Assembly (NCBI GenBank): GCA_963703235.1
Contig: OY969802.1
Coordinates: 2,170,001 to 2,234,000, forward strand
Direction of reading: 5' to 3'
Source of the DNA: VRUE01 sp963703235
Lineage (GTDB): Bacteria > Actinomycetota > Thermoleophilia > Solirubrobacterales > 70-9
DNA length: 64,000 nt
Shown here: one piece after another, positions 1-7,966 of the stretch
How positions within the stretch are numbered: position 1 is the stretch's first letter
Layout: each line of letters opens with the position of its first letter
The notes under the pieces: model-generated
Seen by the model: only the letters and a program-made list of their open reading frames with translations
Told to the model about the DNA's origin: nothing
Database searches by the model: none
Translations under genes and position numbers: made by a program

Positions 1-1
1 G

Positions 2-2209
2 ACCGCCAAGCACCGCGAGCTGGGGCTGACCGACGCCGAGTTCGAGCTCATAGTCGAGAAGCTCGGGCGCGAGCCGAACGACGTCGAGCTGGCGATGTTC
101 AGCCTGCTCTGGTCCGAGCACTGCGCCTACAAGCACTCGCGCAAGCTGCTGCGGCGGCTGCCGACCGAGGGCGAGCGGGTGGTGATGGGACCGGGCGAGA
201 ACGCCGGCGCGGTCGACATCGGCTGCGGCTACGCGGTCGCCTTCAAGGTCGAGTCGCACAACCACCCGAGCGCGGTCGAACCTTTCGAGGGGGCGGCGAC
301 CGGGGTCGGCGGCATCCTCCGCGACGTCTTCGCGCTCGGCGCGCGGCCGATCGCGATCCTCGACTCGCTGCGCTTCGGCGAGCTGGACTCGGAGCGCTCA
401 CGCTTCCTGCTCGACGGCGCGGTGCGGGGGATCGGCCACTACGGCAACTCGATCGGCGTGCCGACGGTCGGCGGCGAGATCTACTTCGAGCGGCCCTATG
501 AGCACAACTGCCTGGTCAACGCGATGTGCGTCGGCCTGGCCCGGACCGAGGAGATGGTGCGCGCGGCGGCGGCCGGAGTCGGCAACGCGGTCGTCCTGAT
601 GGGCGCCTCGACCGGCCGCGACGGGATCGGCGGCGCCTCGGTGCTGGCCTCGGCCGAGCTCGGCGACGGCGACGAGGCGAAGCGGCCGACCGTGCAGATC
701 GGCGACCCCTTCGAGGAGTCGAAGCTGCTCGAGTGCTGCCTGGAGCTGCTGGGGAAGGGGCTGCTGGTCTCGCTGCAGGACCTCGGCGCCGCCGGCCTCA
801 CCTCGTCAGCGGGGGAGATGGCCTCGGCCGGCAGCGTCGGCATCGACCTCGACGTGGCCCGGGTGCCGCTGCGCGAGGCCGACATGGAGCCCTTCGAGAT
901 CATGGTCTCCGAGTCGCAGGAGCGGATGCTCGCCGTAGTCGAGCCGGCGAAGGTCGGCGAGGTGCTGGCGCTCTGCGAGAAATGGCAGACGGGGGCGGCC
1001 GAGATCGGGGTCGTCACCGACAGTGGACTGTTCCGGGTGCTGCGTGATGGGGACTTGGTCGGGGAGATGCCGGTCGAGGCACTGGTCGACGGCTGCCCGC
1101 TCTACGACCTCGACCCGGTCGAGCCCGGGGGGTGGCTCTACGGCAACGAGGACGTGCTGGCCGAACGGGCGGCGTCGGCGGCGGGGCCGTCGGCCGATCT
1201 GGACGACCCGACCGTGGTCCTCTTGGCGCTCCTCGCCTCGCCCAGTGTCGCCTCCAAGCGCTGGGCCTTCGAGCAGTACGACTCCGTCGTCGGCTCGCGC
1301 ACGGCACGGCGGCCGGAGTCGGCCGACGCCGCGGTCCTGGCGATTCCCGAGGCCGACAACGCGATCGCGGTCTCGATCGACGGCAACGGGCGGCGGGTCG
1401 CCTGCGATCCCTACGCCGGCACGGTCGAGGCGGTGCTGGAGTGCGCCCAGAACCTGGCCTGCGTCGGCGCCGAGCCGCTCGGCCTCACCAACTGCCTCAA
1501 CTTCGGCAACCCCGAGAAGCCGGCGCCCGCCTGGCAGCTCGACCGCGCGGTCAGCGGCCTGGCCGACGCCTGCAAGGCGTTCGGCGTCCCGGTCGTCGGC
1601 GGCAACGTCTCCCTCTACAACGAGGGCCCCGAGGGCCCGATCTACCCGACCCCGGTGGTCGGCATGGTCGGCGAGCTGCCCGACCCTTCGCTGGTCGCCG
1701 GCAGCGCCTTCGCCAAGGAGGGCGACGCGATCGGCCTGGTCGGTCCGTTCAAGCCCTCGCTTGCCGGCTCGGAGCTGGCCAAGCTGCGCGGCGCGCTGGG
1801 CTCGGGCCTGCCCGAGCCGGATGTCGGCGCGGTCGCGGCTGCCTGCAAGGCGGTCCGCGCCGCTGTCCGCGCCGGCAAGCTCTCGTCAGCCCACGACGTC
1901 AGCGACGGCGGTCTCGCGGTCAGTCTCGCCGAGTCGGCGATCGGCACCGGCTTCTGCTGCCGGGTCGACCTCGCGCCGTTGCTCGAGCGCGGCTGCTCGG
2001 CGGAGGAGGCGCTGTTCGGCGAGGGGACGGGGGGCTTCCTCGTCAGCGGCGAGGGCGCGGCGCTGAGGTCGGTCGGGGCTCTCTTGATCGGTGAGGTCGG
2101 CGGCCAGGAGATAAGGATCGTGGCCGGTGATCGCACCGTCAAGATCCGGATCGAGGCCGCCGAGAACGCCTGGCGCTCGCTGGCGGACGCCTTCGAGTCA
2201 ACGCCTTGA
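2..2209 (+). CDS. purL: Phosphoribosylformylglycinamidine synthase subunit PurL (5' end outside window)
   Basis: PurL catalyses the ATP-dependent conversion of FGAR to FGAM, the fourth step of purine synthesis, using ammonia delivered by PurQ/PurS. The reading frame is open from base 2, so the true start lies upstream. The first visible residues (HRELGLTDAEFELI and then SLLWSEHCAYKHSR) are the family's N-terminal signature, so probably only a few residues are missing. The repeated AIRS-like half domains are visible through the SHNHPSAVEPFEGAATGVGG and DVSDGGLAVSLAE motifs. About 735 residues are present, normal for the small PurL type. It ends in TGA at 2207. purF, purN and purH follow on the same strand but not as one tight operon. 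Identification is secure. Confidence 0.97.
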   Translation, partial: TAKHRELGLTDAEFELIVEKLGREPNDVELAMFSLLWSEHCAYKHSRKLLRRLPTEGERVVMGPGENAGAVDIGCGYAVAFKVESHNHPSAVEPFEGAATGVGGILRDVFALGARPIAILDSLRFGELDSERSRFLLDGAVRGIGHYGNSIGVPTVGGEIYFERPYEHNCLVNAMCVGLARTEEMVRAAAAGVGNAVVLMGASTGRDGIGGASVLASAELGDGDEAKRPTVQIGDPFEESKLLECCLELLGKGLLVSLQDLGAAGLTSSAGEMASAGSVGIDLDVARVPLREADMEPFEIMVSESQERMLAVVEPAKVGEVLALCEKWQTGAAEIGVVTDSGLFRVLRDGDLVGEMPVEALVDGCPLYDLDPVEPGGWLYGNEDVLAERAASAAGPSADLDDPTVVLLALLASPSVASKRWAFEQYDSVVGSRTARRPESADAAVLAIPEADNAIAVSIDGNGRRVACDPYAGTVEAVLECAQNLACVGAEPLGLTNCLNFGNPEKPAPAWQLDRAVSGLADACKAFGVPVVGGNVSLYNEGPEGPIYPTPVVGMVGELPDPSLVAGSAFAKEGDAIGLVGPFKPSLAGSELAKLRGALGSGLPEPDVGAVAAACKAVRAAVRAGKLSSAHDVSDGGLAVSLAESAIGTGFCCRVDLAPLLERGCSAEEALFGEGTGGFLVSGEGAALRSVGALLIGEVGGQEIRIVAGDRTVKIRIEAAENAWRSLADAFESTP

Positions 2210-2280
2210 TTCCGCGTCATCATGGGAAATACGGATACGCTGCGCGCGTCAACGGCGCCGACGACTTTGGGGAGAGCCAC

Positions 2281-3252
2281 ATGAGAAGGAAGTTCACGGG
2301 CATCGCTGCAGCTGCAGTGCTTGCAATCGCGGCGGTCGGAGCGTCGAGCGCTTCGGCGGCGACCGAATTCGGCGACAACTGCGTCGCCAACGACACCACC
2401 GAAGCGTCGGCGACCTATTTCGCCTTTACGGCGTTCGGCAACCCGCTGCCGCTGACGGCGCCCACGGGCGGCGTCATCACCAAATGGAAATCCACTCTCG
2501 TGCCGGCTCCGGTCTCGATCCTCCAGACGCTCAAAGTCCTGCGCCAGAACGGCCCCACCACCGTCCTCGTCGTCGGCGAATCCAGCGGCACGATCACCGC
2601 TGGGCTCAACACGTTCGACGCCAGGATCCCAATCCAGGCCGGCGATCATCTCGGCCTCTTCGGTCCCAGCGAAATCGGCGCCCTCTTCTGCAGTGAAGAA
2701 GCGGGTCCCGAAAACTCGCTCGCCGGCTACCCAGGCGGCGGCAGCGTCGGCCAGACGGTTCCGTTCATCCCGCTCACCGCGAAAGCGCGGTTTTCGGTTG
2801 CCGCCATCCTCGAGCCAGATGCAGACGGTGACGGCTTCGGCGACGAGACGCAGGATCAGTGCCCGCAGGTCGCCGCCTTCCAGACCACCTGCCCGGTCGT
2901 CACCCTCGACGCCTCGGCCAGGGCCAGAAAAGGCTCGGTGTCGGTGCTCGTCACCGCCACCTCCCAGGCGCCCGTGACCGTCTCCGGCACGGCCAAACTG
3001 GGCAAAGGCAAAACGGCCAAATTGAAAGGCAGCACCCAGGTCGTCGTCCCGGGGGCGATTGCTCGCTTCACCCTCTTCTTCCCGAAAAAGCTCAGAGAGA
3101 AGCTGAAAGACCTCAGCACGAAACAATCGCTGAAACTGAACGTCACGGCTTCCGCCACCGACCTCATCGGGCGCGTTAGCACCGACAGCGTCAAAGTGAA
3201 ACTGAAAGGGCAGAAAAAACCGCCCCGCAAAAAAGGCAAAGGCAAAGCCTAA
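2281..3252 (+). CDS. Secreted protein with calcium-binding DxDxDGxGD motif (paralog of 4853-5851)
   Basis: A 323-residue exported protein of unknown function. Start at the ATG at 2281, preceded by GGGGAGAGCC; a longer in-frame extension to 2206 is less likely because the signal peptide (MRRKFTGIAAAAVLAIAAVGASSASAA) begins here. The middle holds DADGDGFGDETQDQCP, a thrombospondin type-3-like calcium loop. The C-terminal third is a Lys-rich beta-sandwich-like region ending in a basic tail (KKPPRKKGKGKA). The protein at 4853-5851 has the same architecture (signal peptide, GGVVTKWKS segment, calcium loop, Lys-rich domain), so the two are tandem paralogs separated by an ABC ATPase gene. A cell-surface or secreted structural role is inference only. 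Confidence 0.85.
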   Translation: MRRKFTGIAAAAVLAIAAVGASSASAATEFGDNCVANDTTEASATYFAFTAFGNPLPLTAPTGGVITKWKSTLVPAPVSILQTLKVLRQNGPTTVLVVGESSGTITAGLNTFDARIPIQAGDHLGLFGPSEIGALFCSEEAGPENSLAGYPGGGSVGQTVPFIPLTAKARFSVAAILEPDADGDGFGDETQDQCPQVAAFQTTCPVVTLDASARARKGSVSVLVTATSQAPVTVSGTAKLGKGKTAKLKGSTQVVVPGAIARFTLFFPKKLREKLKDLSTKQSLKLNVTASATDLIGRVSTDSVKVKLKGQKKPPRKKGKGKA

Positions 3253-3558
3253 GCGCGGTTCAGCCCCGGGCGGGCGGGTCGCTGCCTACCCGGGCTGTCT
3301 AACTAGAACGGCATCTTCGACCGCGCCCGCTGTCGGTCGAGTGGCTCTTGTCGGCGGCCCGGCGGGATTTGCCGAATGATTTGCTGAACAGGCGACCGAG
3401 CGGACCGGGCGCTTGGCGCCGGCACGCTGACCCATCGAGAAGCCCTTGTCGGTGCCGCTCCACTGTTTAAACGTCGCCCGATCCGGGCATCTCCATCGAT
3501 GCACGTGCGCGCCTCTTCGGGCGCAGGCCGACCGGCGCGACGTGGGAAGGAGGAGGAA
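3253..3558. other. Intergenic gap with a terminator-like hairpin
   Basis: This 306-base gap separates the secreted protein gene from the ABC ATPase gene. Its first 45 bases contain a GC-rich inverted repeat (3262-3270 with 3289-3296, one bulged base), which could end transcription of the upstream gene although no T-run follows. The ATPase gene's strong ribosome binding site is at 3545-3557. Short open frames exist on the minus strand but have no convincing start signals. I see no other structure. Confidence 0.4.
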
Positions 3559-4740
3559 TTGGCGGAGATAAGCCTCGATGGGATCAGCAAGGTCTTCGCC
3601 GACGGGACCGAGGCGGTCAAGGACATGGACCTCGAGGTCGGTGACGGAGAGTTCATGATCCTCGTCGGGCCGTCTGGCTGCGGCAAGTCGACCGCGCTGC
3701 GGATGATCGCCGGGCTCGAGGACATCTCGGAGGGCGAGGTGAAGATCGGCGGTGACGTGGTCAACGAGCGGGCGCCGAAGGACCGCGACGTGGCAATGGT
3801 CTTCCAGAACTACGCGCTCTACCCGCACATGACCGTGCGCGAGAACATGGGCTTCGCGCTGAAGCTGGCCGGCGCCGATCAAGCCGAGATCGACCGCAAG
3901 GTCGAAGATGCGGCGAAGACGCTCGACCTCACCCAGCATCTCGACCGCCGCCCAGCCAACCTCTCAGGCGGCCAGCGCCAGCGGGTGGCGATGGGGCGGG
4001 CGATCGTGCGCGACCCGAAAGCCTTCCTGATGGACGAGCCGCTCTCCAACCTCGACGCGAAGCTGCGGGTGCAGATGCGTACCGAGGTGGCGAAACTGCA
4101 GTCGCGGCTGGAGACGACGACGGTCTACGTCACCCACGACCAGACCGAGGCGATGACGCTCGGCGACCGGGTGGCGGTGATGCGGGCGGGGATCCTGCAG
4201 CAGGTCGGCACCCCGGCGGAACTGTACGAAGAGCCGCGCAACCTCTTCGTCGCGGGCTTCATCGGCTCACCGGCGATGAACTTCATGCCGGCAGAGATCG
4301 AGGACGGGCGGGTAAAGCTGCCGATCGGCGAGGCCGAGTTGGGCGAGGAAGACCGCGGCGGCCGCGAGGGGTCGGTGATCGCGGGGCTGCGCCCGGAGCG
4401 CTTCGAGGACGCCTCGCTGGTCGGCGACCTGGCGGACGAGCGCGGGATCGTCTTCGAGGCGGAGATCGACCTGGTCGAGTCGCTCGGCTCCGACCTCTAC
4501 GCCTACTTCCACGTCCAGGCGGAAGGGATCGAGTCCGACCAGCTCGCCGACGCGGTCGCCGACAGCCTCGAGGAGACCGGCGTCACCGACGTCCGCGAAG
4601 GCGAACAACGGATGGTCGCCCGCCTCGACCCCGCCAGCAAGATCAAGCGCCGCGACACGGCGAAGCTGTGGGCGGACACCTCGAAGCTGCATCTCTTCGA
4701 CCCCGAGAGCGGTGAGAGCCTGGCGCAGAGCCAGGGCTAG
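3559..4740 (+). CDS. ABC transporter ATP-binding protein, sugar-importer MsmK/UgpC type
   Basis: ATPase subunit of the CUT1 carbohydrate importer class, acting as a cytoplasmic dimer on permease partners. Visible motifs: Walker A GPSGCGKST, Q-loop (VFQNYALYPHMTV), signature LSGGQRQRVAMGR, Walker B AFLMDEPLSNLD, switch His in VYVTHDQTEAM, then a C-terminal TOBE/OB regulatory region from about residue 240. The start chosen is TTG at 3559 because a near-perfect ribosome binding site (GGAAGGAGGAGG) lies just upstream; an ATG at 3499 would place that site inside the coding region. Length is 393 residues, typical of the family. No permease or binding protein is adjacent, so it may energise several importers, as MsmK-type ATPases do. 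The C-terminal region is unusually acidic. Confidence 0.93.
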   Translation: MAEISLDGISKVFADGTEAVKDMDLEVGDGEFMILVGPSGCGKSTALRMIAGLEDISEGEVKIGGDVVNERAPKDRDVAMVFQNYALYPHMTVRENMGFALKLAGADQAEIDRKVEDAAKTLDLTQHLDRRPANLSGGQRQRVAMGRAIVRDPKAFLMDEPLSNLDAKLRVQMRTEVAKLQSRLETTTVYVTHDQTEAMTLGDRVAVMRAGILQQVGTPAELYEEPRNLFVAGFIGSPAMNFMPAEIEDGRVKLPIGEAELGEEDRGGREGSVIAGLRPERFEDASLVGDLADERGIVFEAEIDLVESLGSDLYAYFHVQAEGIESDQLADAVADSLEETGVTDVREGEQRMVARLDPASKIKRRDTAKLWADTSKLHLFDPESGESLAQSQG

Positions 4741-4852
4741 AGCTGCTGGCGCCGTCAGCCGCCAGCCAATAGTCTGAACCGCGAAAAGGCAAAGGCTTTA
4801 AAGCGGCGGGTCGGGCTGCACGGATGTTCGATCGCCAGATCAAGGAGCAGAC

Positions 4853-5851
4853 ATGCGGAAGCTGTTTGGTTTGATGGCGACGGTCGCGGCTGCGGCCTCG
4901 CTGGTTGGAGCTTCGGGCGCCACGGCGGCGACCGAAGTAGGCAGCAACTGCGTCGCCACCTCGGCGCAGGTGGGGGGCACGGCGGTTCCCATCGCCTACG
5001 CACCGGGCAGTCCCCTTCCCATCGCCGCTCCCAGCGGGGGAGTGGTGACCAAGTGGAAATCCCAAGTGATCGTCGGCGCGGCGCTGCCGCAGCAGCTCAA
5101 GGTATTTCGTCCGGCCGGCGCGCCCAACGTGTTCACGGCCGTGGGTGAGAGCTCATTGGGGACTGTGGTCGGCGGCAGCACGAATGTCTTCGACACCAGA
5201 GTCCCCGTCCAGGCGGGAGATCGGTTCGGCATCCACGGTCCCGCTCCCGCTTCAGGTGGCCTCTACTGCAATACGGGGAATGGCGCGGACAAAATGGGCT
5301 ATTTCCTCGGGCCGGTTCCCGTCGGCGCCACGCAGGCGTTCCCCGAACAGGCCGGGGCCCAACCCGCTGTCGCGGTAGTGATCGAGCCCGATGCCGACGG
5401 CGACGGCTTCGGCGACGAGACCCAGGACAAATGCCCGCAGAGCGCGGCCGTGCAGACCGAGTGCCCGCTGATCGCGCTCACCACCACCGGCATCGCCAGG
5501 AAAGGACTGGCCCAGATCCTCGTCAGCGCCAGCTCCGCGGCTTCGGTGAGCGTCTCGGGCACCGTCAACGTGCCGAAAAAACGCAAAAAAGGCAAAGGCA
5601 AAGCCGGCAAATCGGCCCTGGTCCGCATCAACGCCGGCACCCAGCTGCTCTCACCGGGCCTGATCGCCAAATTCACGCTGATCCTGCCGCAGCGGGTCAA
5701 AACCGCGCTGGCGGCACTGCCGCGCAAACGCACGCTGACCCTGACCGCGACGGCCTCGGCCACCGACGTTGCCGGGCGCCCCAGTTCGAGCTCGGTGAAA
5801 GTGAAACTGCGGGGCACGGCGCCCGCTAAAAAAGCGAAAGCAAAAGGTTAG
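4853..5851 (+). CDS. Secreted protein with calcium-binding DxDxDGxGD motif (paralog of 2281-3252)
   Basis: A 332-residue exported protein. Start ATG at 4853 with AAGGAGC upstream. It has a signal peptide (MRKLFGLMATVAAAASLVGASGATAA), a central beta-rich region, the calcium loop DADGDGFGDETQDKCP near residue 180, and a Lys-rich C-terminal domain ending in APAKKAKAKG. Architecture and several motifs match the protein at 2281-3252, so the pair arose by duplication. Its TAG stop shares a TTAG tetranucleotide with the TAA stop of the convergent MFS gene. Function unknown; secretion is well supported by the N-terminus. Confidence 0.85.
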   Translation: MRKLFGLMATVAAAASLVGASGATAATEVGSNCVATSAQVGGTAVPIAYAPGSPLPIAAPSGGVVTKWKSQVIVGAALPQQLKVFRPAGAPNVFTAVGESSLGTVVGGSTNVFDTRVPVQAGDRFGIHGPAPASGGLYCNTGNGADKMGYFLGPVPVGATQAFPEQAGAQPAVAVVIEPDADGDGFGDETQDKCPQSAAVQTECPLIALTTTGIARKGLAQILVSASSAASVSVSGTVNVPKKRKKGKGKAGKSALVRINAGTQLLSPGLIAKFTLILPQRVKTALAALPRKRTLTLTATASATDVAGRPSSSSVKVKLRGTAPAKKAKAKG

Positions 5852-7260
5852 GGCTGAGCTGGCTGGGAGACCGGGGACGAGCGATCGTCCCCGGTCTCCC
5901 GCTTGGCGCCGATTTTGAGCCCGAGCGTGACCGCGCCGGACGCCAGCGCCGCGAAGACAGCGAAGAGGTAGGCGTCGTCGGAGACGGCGAGGGCGCCTGA
6001 AAGCGTGCCCGGGTCACCGACGATCGCAACGAGAATGGCGGTGCCGAGGACGGCGCCGACCTGGCGGAAGGCGGCGTTGACGGCGCTGGCGGTGGCGAAG
6101 CGGTCGTCGGCGACGTCGCGGACCGCGGCTGCGCCGAGGATCGGGAAGGCGAGTCCGATCCCGATCCCGGTCAGGGTCGCTCCCGGCAGCCAGAGGCCGA
6201 GCCAGTCGGGCTCGGGGCCGGCTGAGCGCAGGACCATCACCCCCGCCGCGAAGAGGAGCGTCCCCGGAACGATCACGGCGAGGTGACCGAAGCGGTCGGC
6301 GAGGCGGCCGGCCGGGCCGGCGACGACGGTCGACCAGGCCGGGCCCGGCAGGGTGGCGAGGCCAGCCTGCAGGACGGTGTAGCCCCAGATCGTCGTCAGG
6401 AAGAGGACGTTGCCGAGGACGATCGAGAAGAAGGCGGCGGAGAAGAGCAGGGTGCCGAGATTGCCGATGCGGAAGGCGCGGTCGGCGAACAGCGCCGGCT
6501 CGACGATCGGGCGCGGGTGAGTGCGGCTGCGAGCGACCATCGCGCCGAGCAGCGCCGCGCCGGCCGCGAAGGCGGCGAGGGTGCGCGGGTCGCTCCAGCC
6601 CCAGTCGTTGCCCTCGACGATGCCGAGGGTGACCAGGGCCAGCGAGAGCGCCAGCATCCCGGCGCTCGGCAGGTCCGGCAGGCGGCTGTCGAGGATCGGG
6701 CGCTCGGTCAGGCGGCGCCGTCCGGCCCAGACGATCGCCGCGCCGAGCGGCAGGTTGACGAGGAAGACCAGCCGCCAATCGGAGAGCTCGACCAGGGCGC
6801 CGCCCAGGGTCGGCCCGGTCGCAGCCGCCGCGGCAGCCGCGGCGCCCCAGAGGCCGACGCCGGCGGCGCGCCGCTCGGCCGGGAAGCTGTCGAGGACGAT
6901 CGCCAGCGAGGCCGGTGCGATCAGGGCCGCGCCGATCCCCTGCAGGACGCGGCAAGCGACCAGCAGCTCGAGGCTGGGCGCGACCGCGCAGAGCAGGCTG
7001 GCGGCGGTGAAGCCGGCCACCCCGAGCAGGAAGATCCGCTTGTGGCCGAAGCGGTCGGCGAGCCCGCCGGCCGGCACCAGCAGCGCTGCGATCACGACGA
7101 AGTAGCCGTCGAGCACCCAGGAGAGGGCGTCGCGCCCCGAGCCGGCGAAGGAGGCCGAGATGTCGGGGAAGGCGATGTTGACGATCGTCGTGTCGAGGAA
7201 GGCGAGGAAGGCGCCGGCGCAGGCGATCAGGACGGTGCTTCTATGCCCACGGTCATACAT
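5848..7260 (-). CDS. MFS drug exporter, DHA2 (14-TM) type
   Basis: A 470-residue integral membrane proton antiporter. The N-terminus (STVLIACAGAFLAFLDTTIVNIAFPDI) is the classic DHA2 first helix with the D-T-T-I-V-N motif; the motif-A loop reads GGLADRFGHKRI. Roughly fourteen hydrophobic segments follow. Start ATG at 7260, 12 bases after a TATAGT -10 box on the minus strand. It is divergent from a TetR-family gene, and two operator-like palindromes lie over the shared promoter region, so export is probably induced when the regulator binds a ligand. Substrate unknown. The stop overlaps the stop of the convergent secreted-protein gene. Confidence 0.92.
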   Translation of the reverse strand: MYDRGHRSTVLIACAGAFLAFLDTTIVNIAFPDISASFAGSGRDALSWVLDGYFVVIAALLVPAGGLADRFGHKRIFLLGVAGFTAASLLCAVAPSLELLVACRVLQGIGAALIAPASLAIVLDSFPAERRAAGVGLWGAAAAAAAATGPTLGGALVELSDWRLVFLVNLPLGAAIVWAGRRRLTERPILDSRLPDLPSAGMLALSLALVTLGIVEGNDWGWSDPRTLAAFAAGAALLGAMVARSRTHPRPIVEPALFADRAFRIGNLGTLLFSAAFFSIVLGNVLFLTTIWGYTVLQAGLATLPGPAWSTVVAGPAGRLADRFGHLAVIVPGTLLFAAGVMVLRSAGPEPDWLGLWLPGATLTGIGIGLAFPILGAAAVRDVADDRFATASAVNAAFRQVGAVLGTAILVAIVGDPGTLSGALAVSDDAYLFAVFAALASGAVTLGLKIGAKRETGDDRSSPVSQPAQP

Positions 7261-7293
7261 CGCGCTGGCGACTATACTATGTCCATGGGCATA
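7242..7293. promoter_or_regulatory. Twin TetR-type operators over overlapping divergent promoters
   Basis: Two 16-bp imperfect palindromes of the form TATGxCCATGGxCATA lie 36 bp apart centre to centre: 7242-7257 (TATGCCCACGGTCATA) and 7278-7293 (TATGTCCATGGGCATA). They are also inverted copies of each other (16 of 18 bases match when extended by one base at each end). The right copy overlaps the tetR start; the left copy covers the first codons of the MFS gene. For the MFS gene, TTGCTT (7300-7295) and TATAGT (7278-7273) on the minus strand form a promoter with 18-bp spacing. For tetR, TATACT (7273-7278) lies 6 bases before ATG 7285. Binding would block both genes. Confidence 0.7.
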
Positions 7294-7902
7294 GAAGCAA
7301 TGGAGGAGCCGCGGGCCGCGAGCGGCGGCAGCCGCAACGGCCGGATGCGGCTGCTCAACGGCGCCCGGCGCCTGCTGGCCGAGAAGGGCTACGCGGGTAT
7401 GGAGCTGCGCGACGTGGCGGCCGTCGGCAAGGCCCCGCGCGGCTCGATCTACCACCACTTCCCCGGTGGCAAGCGCCAGCTCGCGGCCGAGGCGGCGGCG
7501 CTGGAGGGGAGCGAGATCCGGGCGACGATCGAACGCTCGCTGGCCGAGAACGGCCTCAAGAAGACGCTCGCCAGGTTCGGCGAGATCTTCCGCCGCCGCG
7601 TCGCCGACCACCCGGAGCGGCTCGGCTGCCCGGTCGCCGCCGCGGCGCTGGCCCGACCCGAGGACCCGACCCTCGCCGCCGCCGCGACCGCCGCCTTCCA
7701 GAGCTGGGAACGGCCGATCGCCGCCGCCCTCGAGGCGGAGGGCGTGGAGGCGGAAGAGGCCGCGACCTTCGCCGGCCTCGTCGTCTCAACCGTGGAGGGG
7801 GCGCTGATCCGCGCCCGCGCCGCCGCCGACCCGGCCCCGCTCGACTCGGCGATCGGCGGCCTCGAGCGGGCCCTGGACGCCTTGCTCGACGGCACCGCCT
7901 AG
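7285..7902 (+). CDS. TetR/AcrR-family transcriptional regulator
   Basis: A 205-residue repressor. The N-terminal helix-turn-helix is visible (RLLAEKGYAGMELRDVAAVGKAPRGSIYHHFPGGKRQL), followed by an all-helical ligand-binding domain rich in Ala and Glu, of the LmrA/YxaF-like type (LGCPVAAAALARPED is typical of that group). Start candidates in frame are ATG 7279, 7285 and 7300; 7285 is preferred because TATACT lies exactly 6 bases upstream, as in other leaderless genes here. Divergent from the MFS exporter and sharing its operators, so it very likely controls itself and that exporter. The ligand cannot be read from sequence. Confidence 0.9.
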   Translation: MGIEAMEEPRAASGGSRNGRMRLLNGARRLLAEKGYAGMELRDVAAVGKAPRGSIYHHFPGGKRQLAAEAAALEGSEIRATIERSLAENGLKKTLARFGEIFRRRVADHPERLGCPVAAAALARPEDPTLAAAATAAFQSWERPIAAALEAEGVEAEEAATFAGLVVSTVEGALIRARAAADPAPLDSAIGGLERALDALLDGTA

Positions 7903-7966
7903 TACTCTGCGGGGGTAGGCAGACCGCCTGCGCGTCTCGTCCTTCAACGCGAGGAAGCACGCGCTT

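Noticed and set aside
3286..3560. Short minus-strand frames in the gap before the ABC ATPase
   Set aside because: Three frames are open by GC content; none has a ribosome site or recognisable product.
6283..7240. Long plus-strand open frame antisense to the MFS exporter, continuous with tetR
   Set aside because: GC-rich shadow of the exporter; low-complexity Arg/Gly/Glu composition, and the tetR start signals are at 7273-7285.
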